A DNA stretch of 8,562 nt from Kiritimatiellia bacterium. Its GTDB lineage: Bacteria; Verrucomicrobiota; Kiritimatiellia; RFP12; UBA1067. How positions within the stretch are numbered: position 1 is the first letter of the stretch; every line of letters begins with the position of its first letter. Of this stretch, positions 1-4,386 are shown one piece after another. A program made the translations under genes and the position numbers. The stretch spans positions 1-8,562 of the forward strand of contig JAFRBA010000004.1 in assembly GCA_017405115.1 (NCBI GenBank). The letters are read 5' to 3'. The notes under the pieces are model-generated. The model searched no databases and had not been told where the DNA came from. It worked only from the letters and a program-made list of their open reading frames with translations.

Positions 1-99
1 CGCAACCGACATTCTCGCCGTGGAACGCGAATGCTTGCCGCGAAGCGCACCTCATTCGGCGGAGCGGTAGCGAGAGCCCCACGGCTCGGAGTTTCTCAT
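1..99. other. GC-rich non-coding stretch with nested dyads downstream of truncated hsdS
   Basis: No credible reading frame covers this edge segment. It holds several short inverted repeats: CCGTGG (18-23) with CCACGG (79-84), CGAATG (28-33) with CATTCG (53-58), CGC-GAA-GCG inside that (about 40-46), and a compact hairpin GAGCC (74-78) with GGCTC (83-87). It begins about 40 bp after the point where hsdS loses its family similarity. It could be an intergenic repeat element, an insertion scar, or simply structured spacer. There is no T-run after the hairpin on the minus strand, so it is not a clear terminator for hsdS. Copy number elsewhere in the genome cannot be judged from this window. Confidence 0.35.
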
Positions 100-1176
100 T
101 CAACAACGGCATATCATTCCACTAAATTCTTTGAAGAACCACATTAATAGTGCGCCAGGTTTTAGTACATTCAGTTCCTCTGCTCCAAGTCGTGTCACTT
201 TTATCTGAGTGTCGTCTATGTACTTTGATTTCATATCTTTAGACGATACCCAGAGTATATCTCCGCCCCATAATTTTGGATTGCTTGTTGACGGCGTGTG
301 ACCACCACAGAAGACACCAAGTTCCTTTAGCCTCACCCACTCCCATGAGTCAGGGATTTCAAATGGTGGGTCGATAGGCTTGCCCTGGTTCTTGCAGGGG
401 GACTTATGAGAAGTGGCAATCCTCTTCACAAGTTCGCTTGCCGGTTCGTCGTTCGGGTCCTGTGGGACGAGTTTCCCGCGAATGGCAAGGTCAAGAATCT
501 TCTTGTCGAGCCGCTTCGCCGCGTTCTCTAAGCCGTCAGCCGCCACGCCCAGCGAATCGGCAATTGCAAATAGTTCTTCAATCTTTGCGATGATGCGTCT
601 CTGTTCAGGAAGCGGAGGCATTGGGATCGGTATTTCTGTAAATCTATTCCAAATTATACTCTCAACGGTTGTCCCGGCTTTCTTGTAATGGGCAAGAATG
701 ACAGATTCAAATGCCTTCAGGACATCATAAATATATTCAGCCATCTCAGGAATGTACAATGTAAGAGCGCGTTGATCCTGATTGATGGTTAGATGTTGAG
801 TTGCTATAGCGACAGGAAAGGTTCTTCTAAGGATTCCACTGCGTGTACACATGATGATGGAATTAGGTTTTAGCATCGTCAACTCTGCTGCCCCTAATTG
901 CGTCAACTTGAGGATGGTATCATTTATATATTTTGACTTCATGTCTTTTGAAGTCACCCAAAGCACCTCGTCACCCCAAAGATCTCGATTGGATGTTGAT
1001 GGCGTGTGCCCACCTGTAAATGTCCCTAAGTCCCTTAATCTTACCCACGCCCAGCCTTGCGGCAAGTCGAACGACACATCAACTCGGCGTCTCTGCGCTT
1101 CTGCGTTACAACACCCCACACCCAACTTCTCATAGGCCGCCCTACAAGATGTTTTTGAAGCTCCTTGTGTCGCCAA
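100..1176 (-). CDS. hsdS: Type I restriction-modification specificity subunit HsdS, 3'-truncated (one full and one partial TRD)
   Basis: HsdS is the DNA-recognition subunit of type I restriction-modification complexes; each target-recognition domain (TRD) reads half of a bipartite site. TRD1 spans about residues 43-185, from GWAWVRLRDLGTFTGG to IPIPMPPLPEQRR, the usual end-of-TRD signature. The conserved helical spacer follows (190-255, with KLVPQDPNDEPASELVKRI). TRD2 begins at DSWEWVRLKELG (about 276) but similarity to TRD1 stops at residue 345, and 13 unrelated residues precede the stop. Complete HsdS proteins usually have about 380-450 residues with a second helical spacer, which is absent. 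TRD1 and the TRD2 fragment are strikingly alike (both share GGHTPSTSN and SKDMKSKYI). The TTG start at 1176 is weak; a GTG at 1077 just before the first conserved residues is a realistic alternative. No hsdM or hsdR is visible, so this may be an orphan or decaying cassette. Confidence 0.85.
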   Translation of the reverse strand: MATQGASKTSCRAAYEKLGVGCCNAEAQRRRVDVSFDLPQGWAWVRLRDLGTFTGGHTPSTSNRDLWGDEVLWVTSKDMKSKYINDTILKLTQLGAAELTMLKPNSIIMCTRSGILRRTFPVAIATQHLTINQDQRALTLYIPEMAEYIYDVLKAFESVILAHYKKAGTTVESIIWNRFTEIPIPMPPLPEQRRIIAKIEELFAIADSLGVAADGLENAAKRLDKKILDLAIRGKLVPQDPNDEPASELVKRIATSHKSPCKNQGKPIDPPFEIPDSWEWVRLKELGVFCGGHTPSTSNPKLWGGDILWVSSKDMKSKYIDDTQIKVTRLGAEELNVLKPGALLMWFFKEFSGMICRC

Positions 1177-1187
1177 GCCCCGTTAAA

Positions 1188-1196
1188 TGGTATAAT
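1188..1196 (+). promoter_or_regulatory. Extended -10 promoter for radC, possibly bidirectional
   Basis: TGG-TATAAT (1188-1196) is an extended -10 box with a perfect hexamer. The predicted transcription start is about 1203-1205, which gives a 5' leader of about 10 nt before the radC ATG at 1214. No good -35 hexamer lies at normal spacing. The core TATAATATA reads TATATTATA on the other strand, 15-20 bp before the hsdS TTG start, so the same AT-rich island could serve as the -10 for the divergent gene. Confidence 0.6.
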
Positions 1197-1213
1197 ATAC
1201 GCTGTTGATAACA

Positions 1214-1969
1214 ATGGAAGAGACCGACAAGAACAACTTTGAAAAGCGCGGCGGTGAACTCATGCCGCGCGAACTGATGGAACGAGCCGCAGACCCTGCG
1301 CTCGTCCCAGACGAGGCTCTTGTCGCCATTCTTCTCAAGACCGGCGTTCACGGACTGAACGTCATCGAACTCTCGCGCCGCCTTATTGAGGCGTTCGGCT
1401 CCATGAAGTCGCTCGTCTCCGGCGACTGGCGCACCCTGGAAGAGCGCATCAAGGACTGGAACAAGACCCACCCCGACCGCCCGATCAAGGGGCTCGGTCA
1501 CGTCAAGTGCCTTGAACTCTCTGCCGCGTTTGAAATGGGACGCCGCTGGAGCCGTCTTACTCCTGACGAACTCCGCACGAAGAAGGTGACCGATCCAGAT
1601 GCCGCCTACGAAGTGTTCAAGACCGTCCTCACGCCGGGCGACGACAAGGAGAACCTCTACGCACTCCTTCTGAACAACAAGAACTGCCCCATCTGTGAGC
1701 CGTTGCGGATCTCTCGCGGCACGGCGGACTCAGCTCCGGCCTTCGCCCGCGACGTATTCAAGGAGGCGCTCAAGTGGGGCGCGGTGGCCGTCATGGTCGC
1801 GCACAACCATCCGTCGGGCGACCCCAAGCCCAGCAAAGCCGACATCAAGTTCACCGAGCGGCTCGCCGCCCTTGCCAAGATAGCGGAGATACGTCTCCTT
1901 GACCATCTCGTCTTAGGAGACAGGAACTACATTTCTATCCGTTCGCGTGCAGAGGCTGCTTTTGGCTGA
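1214..1969 (+). CDS. radC: RadC family protein (JAB/MPN domain metalloprotein, UPF0758)
   Basis: The protein has 251 residues from the ATG at 1214; an in-frame TTG at 1205 is the other option, and neither has a Shine-Dalgarno. The N-terminal helix-hairpin-helix region (about 17-112) opens with MPRELMERA and ends with GLGHVKCLELSAAFEMGRRW. The C-terminal JAB/MPN domain (about 130-248) carries the JAMM-type zinc motif HNHPSGDPKPSKAD with H197, H199 and D210, plus a candidate acidic residue E146. RGTADSAPAFARDVFKEAL is the usual pre-motif block. Compared with typical RadC of about 220-225 residues, there is extra sequence around 75-90 within the hairpin region. The name is historical: the E. coli repair phenotype was reassigned to recG, and the biochemical role is unsettled. 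RadC paralogues are frequent on mobile and defence-rich islands, which fits the hsdS neighbour. Confidence 0.92.
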   Translation: MEETDKNNFEKRGGELMPRELMERAADPALVPDEALVAILLKTGVHGLNVIELSRRLIEAFGSMKSLVSGDWRTLEERIKDWNKTHPDRPIKGLGHVKCLELSAAFEMGRRWSRLTPDELRTKKVTDPDAAYEVFKTVLTPGDDKENLYALLLNNKNCPICEPLRISRGTADSAPAFARDVFKEALKWGAVAVMVAHNHPSGDPKPSKADIKFTERLAALAKIAEIRLLDHLVLGDRNYISIRSRAEAAFG

Positions 1970-1980
1970 TGGAAATTCGC

Positions 1981-1998
1981 CCCCGGAACTTTGCGGGG
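1981..1998 (+). terminator. Possible weak terminator hairpin after radC
   Basis: CCCCG (1981-1985) pairs with CGGGG (1994-1998) around an 8-nt loop, 12 nt after the radC stop. There is no immediate T-tract; a T-rich run (TTCTTTTC) appears only at about 2016-2023. It is a candidate at best. The rest of the gap to 2168 shows no supported gene or motif. Confidence 0.3.
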
Positions 1999-2168
1999 AA
2001 GATGCCAAAGATAGATTCTTTTCTGGATGGATGTGAGGCCGGATTGGTGGTTTTGAGTACTGTTTCCGTAACCGTTGCCTTGTGAGATAGATTTCGGCCG
2101 AATCCATTGTGGACCCTTTGCTGCCGCGAGGATGTGCGAAGCCGAGTTGAGTTGGCGAGGCGCTCTTT

Positions 2169-2278
2169 TTAGACCATTGGGGAAGTTATTTTAGACCACA
2201 GGCAAACTCTTTTTAGACCATAGGGAAGTTCATATTAGACCATAGGCAGATTTATATTAGACCATAGGCAGTCCCGCT
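2169..2278. repeat. Five direct repeats with exact 22-bp period (iteron-like array)
   Basis: The octamer TTAGACCA begins at 2169, 2191, 2213, 2235 and 2257, always 22 bp apart. The invariant core is TTAGACCA followed by two variable bases and GG; the most common form is TTAGACCATAGG. Each core contains the small dyad CC-nnn-GG. The last third of each unit is AT-rich and variable, often ending in TTT or ATA. The period is not a multiple of three and no frame uses it, so it is a DNA-level signal. At about two helical turns per unit, five protein copies would sit on the same DNA face. The array ends about 50 bp before the -10 box of the small winged-helix gene at 2357. It could be a replication iteron set or a cooperative operator. 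There are no long spacers, so it is not CRISPR. Confidence 0.92.
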
Positions 2279-2327
2279 GTCGGCAGAAGGGGGATTCCGC
2301 TTGAGTGCAAGCACGGTCGGTTTTTAG

Positions 2328-2333
2328 TATAAT
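2328..2333 (+). promoter_or_regulatory. -10 box (TATAAT) of the small winged-helix gene
   Basis: A perfect TATAAT hexamer lies 24 bp before the GTG start and about 50 bp after the last 22-bp repeat. The preceding run of T and A (2321-2326) is AT-rich. No convincing -35 hexamer sits at 16-18 bp, so an activator or repressor bound to the repeats could plausibly control it. Confidence 0.6.
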
Positions 2334-2342
2334 ACAGGCTCA

Positions 2343-2350
2343 AAAGGAGG
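2343..2350 (+). promoter_or_regulatory. Strong Shine-Dalgarno deciding the GTG start at 2357
   Basis: AAAGGAGG sits 6 nt before the GTG codon at 2357. It is the strongest ribosome binding site in the window and fixes the start of the 84-residue gene. It contrasts with the leaderless-looking starts of several neighbours. Confidence 0.75.
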
Positions 2351-2356
2351 CATTGG

Positions 2357-2611
2357 GTGAGAATTGCGAAGATACCGGCTGAAGTTGTGGAGCAGAGGGT
2401 TCTTGAGTCGCTGCGGCGGCGGGCAGACCCTGTCACAAGGCGCGTTTATCCGTCTTGGAAGCTTATGATGCGTGAAATCGGCGTTTGCCGCCAGCGGATT
2501 GCCGATGCCGTCAACAATCTCAAGGCAAAGGGTCTGATAAGCGTTCTCACCATACTGCCGCCGGAGGGGAGCAATCGGTCGCCAGAATACTTCTATGAGT
2601 TGTGGGATTAG
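2357..2611 (+). CDS. Small winged-helix DNA-binding protein (HTH_36/GntR-like fold)
   Basis: The protein has 84 residues from a GTG start placed by a strong Shine-Dalgarno. The pattern YPSWKLMMREIGVCRQRIAD followed by AVNNLKAKGLISV (about 31-63) is the classic helix-turn-helix plus wing arrangement of HTH_36 and GntR-type domains: PS-x-x-x-L, a turn at IGV, a recognition helix around CRQRIADAVNNL and a wing from about 61 to 82. The C-terminus is short, so there is no effector-binding or catalytic domain. HTH_36 domains are common in plasmid and phage replication or regulatory proteins. The gene directly follows five 22-bp repeats, so it probably binds them, either to repress itself or as part of a replication or partition module. 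The repeat link and the role are inference. It is likely monocistronic, since the next gene has its own promoter. Confidence 0.8.
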   Translation: MRIAKIPAEVVEQRVLESLRRRADPVTRRVYPSWKLMMREIGVCRQRIADAVNNLKAKGLISVLTILPPEGSNRSPEYFYELWD

Positions 2612-2637
2612 GAGAGTTTTGAATCGTGTGGGGACAG

Positions 2638-2669
2638 ATTGGCGCGAGGTGTGATTGACGCGAGGTGTC
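2638..2669. repeat. Two tandem copies of a 16-bp unit
   Basis: ATTGGCGCGAGGTGTG (2638-2653) is followed immediately by ATTGACGCGAGGTGTC (2654-2669), a 14-of-16 match. The pair lies between the winged-helix gene and the promoter of the next gene, about 45 bp upstream of its start. It could be a pair of regulator sites or a chance duplication. Confidence 0.6.
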
Positions 2670-2674
2670 AGGTA

Positions 2675-2706
2675 CGCCGCGCCAGATGCGGCGATTATGT
2701 TATAAT
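2675..2706 (+). promoter_or_regulatory. Extended -10 promoter with upstream inverted repeat, leaderless start
   Basis: TGT-TATAAT (2698-2706) is an extended -10 box with a perfect hexamer. The ATG at 2714 begins 8 nt after its last base, so the expected transcription start falls on or next to the start codon. There is no Shine-Dalgarno, which indicates a leaderless mRNA. An inverted repeat CGCCGC (2675-2680) with GCGGCG (2688-2693), 7-nt loop, sits where a -35 region would be and could be an operator. Confidence 0.6.
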
Positions 2707-2713
2707 ACGTGAC

Positions 2714-3664
2714 ATGGACGCGAAGCGCAAGATGCCGTACGTGGCAATGAACTGGGTGAAGCCTGCCGGCGCTAGCCGGAGGGAGTTTATCGGAGGGATG
2801 GCGGCCGTTTCCGGCCTTGCGGCAGCCGGCGGATGCCGGTCGCTCTCGGGAGAGGCGTCGTTCTACGGGCCTACCATCCGCGACCGGCTCTGGATGTGGG
2901 GACACCATGCGTCGATGTGCAACAGCTCCATGGGCAGGACCGGCAAGAAGTGGCCGGGCCCGACGGTTGAGCAGGCCGAGGGGTGCAGGCTCATGGGCAT
3001 ACCGAACGACTGCTTCATCCGCTGGGGAAACAGGCCGTCGCATCCGTGGGGCGACTACATCGAGCAGTTCCACCAGCTCAAGCGCTTCACCTTCGGGATA
3101 ACCGATGGCGGCAACGGAACGCCGATGCAGAAGGTCGACTGGGCGGTCAACGAGATCAAGCCCGCGTTCCCGAACTTCACGGGCGGATTCCTCGACGACT
3201 TCTTCGCCGTGAAGTCGCTCACGCAGTCGAAGGACACGGTGGCGAAGATCGCGGACCGGCTGCACGAGAACGACCTGCGCCTCTCGATCGTCGTCTATTC
3301 CGACCAGGACGGCATCAAGCCAGAGTTCAAGCAGTACCTGGACCTCTGCGACGAGACGAGCTTCTGGTGCTGGAGGTCGGCGAACCTCGGGCAGCACGAG
3401 GAGTCCGTGCGGCGCATGCGCGACTTCATCGGCCCCGACAAGAGCCTTCTCATGGGCGTCTACATGTGGGACTACACCCTCGGTTCGCCGGTCCCCGGCG
3501 ACAAGATGGAGTTCCAGCTTGAGTTCGCCGGCAGACTTCTCCGCGAGAAGGTCATCACAGGGCTCATCTTCCACCCGTCCTACTCCGCCGCGCTAGACGT
3601 CCCTGCCGTGAACCTCGCCAAGCAGTGGATCAAGGCCCACGGCGAAGACCTCTGGGGCGTCTAG
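2714..3664 (+). CDS. Tat-exported lipoprotein of unknown function, probable TIM-barrel fold
   Basis: The protein has 316 residues from the ATG at 2714, chosen because an extended -10 box ends 7 nt before it; the open frame continues upstream, and ATGs at 2732 and 2744 are alternatives. A twin-arginine signal SRREFIGG (RR at 22-23) and hydrophobic stretch lead to a lipobox AAGGC with C41, so it is probably exported folded and lipid-anchored. The mature part alternates predicted strands and acidic motifs: GIPNDCFIRWG (95-105), FTFGITDGGNG (125-135), GGFLDDFF (157-164), LSIVVYSDQDG (190-200), LLMGVYMWDY (245-254) and GLIFHPSY (283-290). This looks like a TIM barrel with D161/D162 and D253 as candidate active-site residues, in the manner of glycoside hydrolases. 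I do not recognise the family. The downstream pseudogene has a very similar signal ending in GCRSL. Confidence 0.85.
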   Translation: MDAKRKMPYVAMNWVKPAGASRREFIGGMAAVSGLAAAGGCRSLSGEASFYGPTIRDRLWMWGHHASMCNSSMGRTGKKWPGPTVEQAEGCRLMGIPNDCFIRWGNRPSHPWGDYIEQFHQLKRFTFGITDGGNGTPMQKVDWAVNEIKPAFPNFTGGFLDDFFAVKSLTQSKDTVAKIADRLHENDLRLSIVVYSDQDGIKPEFKQYLDLCDETSFWCWRSANLGQHEESVRRMRDFIGPDKSLLMGVYMWDYTLGSPVPGDKMEFQLEFAGRLLREKVITGLIFHPSYSAALDVPAVNLAKQWIKAHGEDLWGV

Positions 3665-3757
3665 TGAGGGCAGGCGGAACGGAAGGAAGAGTCGACGGTC
3701 TGGTTCCCTGGAGCCGGCAAGCGACAGGGGATGTTGGCGAAGGGAGGTGGGTGAAAC

Positions 3758-4199
3758 ATGACAATGACAGACAGAAGAACGTTCATGGCCGGTGCGTCCG
3801 CTGCGGCAGGTGCGTTCGCTGTGCAGGGCTGCCGTTCGCTTGCGGACGGAGCCGCCGGAGCTGCAGGCCCAGAAGCGCAGGGCGCTCGAGGCTTCTAGGG
3901 AGCTTGGTCCGACAATCACGGACGTGGAAGTAAGGCGCAGGAAGAACATTCCCGGCAATCGGGCGGCGTTCTACCTCGATGACGTGATGTTCGTCTTCCG
4001 CGACCTCGCGAGGGATCGGCCGAAGTCCTGCTGGGACCACTTCCTGCTGTCCGCGTTCAAGGAAGCGTACGAGAAGTACTGGTTCAAGGACTACTTCGCC
4101 TACCAGCCGGATTCGCGGCTCAAGCTTCTCGCGGCGGCGAAGACCGTGCACGACGCAGGCTACGAATACTGTTTTATTGAGGAAAAAGTCGATTGGTGA
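3758..4199 (+). pseudogene. Decayed Tat lipoprotein gene: frameshift plus apparent internal deletion
   Basis: A good Shine-Dalgarno (AGGGAGGTGG, 3741-3750) precedes the ATG at 3758. This frame encodes a complete Tat lipoprotein signal (TDRRTFMAGASAAAGAF, lipobox AVQGC) but stops at 3896-3898. The next frame (+1) is open to 4199 and, from about 3858, encodes a sensible mature protein: ELQAQKRRALEASRELGP, then NRAAFYLDDVMFVFRDLARD, ending in KDYFAYQPDSRLKLLAAAKT and GYEYCFIEEKVDW. A one-base shift between about 3830 and 3860 would join them. From memory, the FYLDDV...FRDL block and the DYFAYQPD block are the N- and C-terminal ends of an uncharacterised family several hundred residues long. Here they are fused near 4074-4085, as if about 200 or more residues were lost. 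The reading assignment is strong; the family recall and deletion size are inference. Confidence 0.75.
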
Positions 4200-4227
4200 C
4201 ACGATGCACGATGACGGTACGTAGCGA

Positions 4228-4242
4228 GCGGCGAAATGCCGC
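4228..4242 (+). terminator. Small hairpin after the pseudogene, possible terminator
   Basis: GCGGC (4228-4232) pairs with GCCGC (4238-4242) around the loop GAAAT, with CCTTTTAA shortly after at 4246-4253. The stem is only 5 bp and the T-run is short, so termination would be weak. It separates the decayed gene from the promoters of the DUF4838 operon. Confidence 0.3.
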
Positions 4243-4281
4243 CGACCTTTTAAGTTGTGGGCATGACGGACCCAGCCAATA

Positions 4282-4290
4282 TGATATAAT
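4282..4290 (+). promoter_or_regulatory. Upstream extended -10 box in the gap before the DUF4838 gene
   Basis: TGA-TATAAT (4282-4290) has a perfect hexamer with the extended TGn element. The nearest credible start codon is the ATG at 4387, which would leave a leader of about 90 nt. A second promoter lies closer to that gene, so this one may be an additional start or may drive a short untranslated RNA. No small ORF follows it convincingly. Confidence 0.45.
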
Positions 4291-4349
4291 GCACAACACC
4301 TGCCATCAGTAGATAGCGTACCTTTAACGTGCCTTGCTGTGATTTCTGC

Positions 4350-4378
4350 TTGCAACGGCGGGGCGGATGTGCTATGCT
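4350..4378 (+). promoter_or_regulatory. Promoter of the DUF4838 operon: TTGCAA - 17 bp - TGC-TATGCT
   Basis: A -35 hexamer TTGCAA (4350-4355) is separated by exactly 17 bp from TATGCT (4373-4378), itself preceded by TG at 4370-4371. The ATG at 4387 starts 9 nt after the last base of the -10, so the predicted mRNA is leaderless or nearly so. This placement argues against the longer upstream GTG start at 4339, which lies within or above the promoter. Confidence 0.6.
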
Positions 4379-4386
4379 TGTCTCCG

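Noticed and set aside
1142..1501. 119-codon minus-strand frame opposite the radC 5' end
   Set aside because: It is an antisense shadow across the divergent promoter with no domain signature.
1913..2107. 64-codon minus-strand frame after radC as a small gene
   Set aside because: It overlaps the radC 3' end antisense, has no Shine-Dalgarno and no recognisable features.
2169..2278. CRISPR array
   Set aside because: The period is 22 bp with a core of about 12 bp, leaving no room for spacers, and no cas genes are present.
2628..2640. GTGGGGACAGATT as a REP-associated transposase (RAYT) type end motif
   Set aside because: GGGGACAGA resembles sequences seen near some transposase genes, but there is no transposase, no second copy and no terminal structure here.
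2324..3574. Long minus-strand open frame of 416 codons opposite the Tat lipoprotein gene
   Set aside because: It is arginine/proline/valine-rich antisense shadow of a high-GC gene, with no motif, Shine-Dalgarno or domain, and it runs through the repeat-adjacent promoter region.
3700..3720. Hairpin between the two Tat lipoprotein genes as a terminator
   Set aside because: The stem is about 5 bp with a wobble pair and no T-run, so it does not support termination; the two genes may be co-transcribed.
4339..4386. GTG start at 4339 extending the DUF4838 protein by 16 residues
   Set aside because: The extension would hide a clean Sec signal starting at 4387 and overlaps a promoter (TTGCAA-17-TATGCT); there is no Shine-Dalgarno before 4339.
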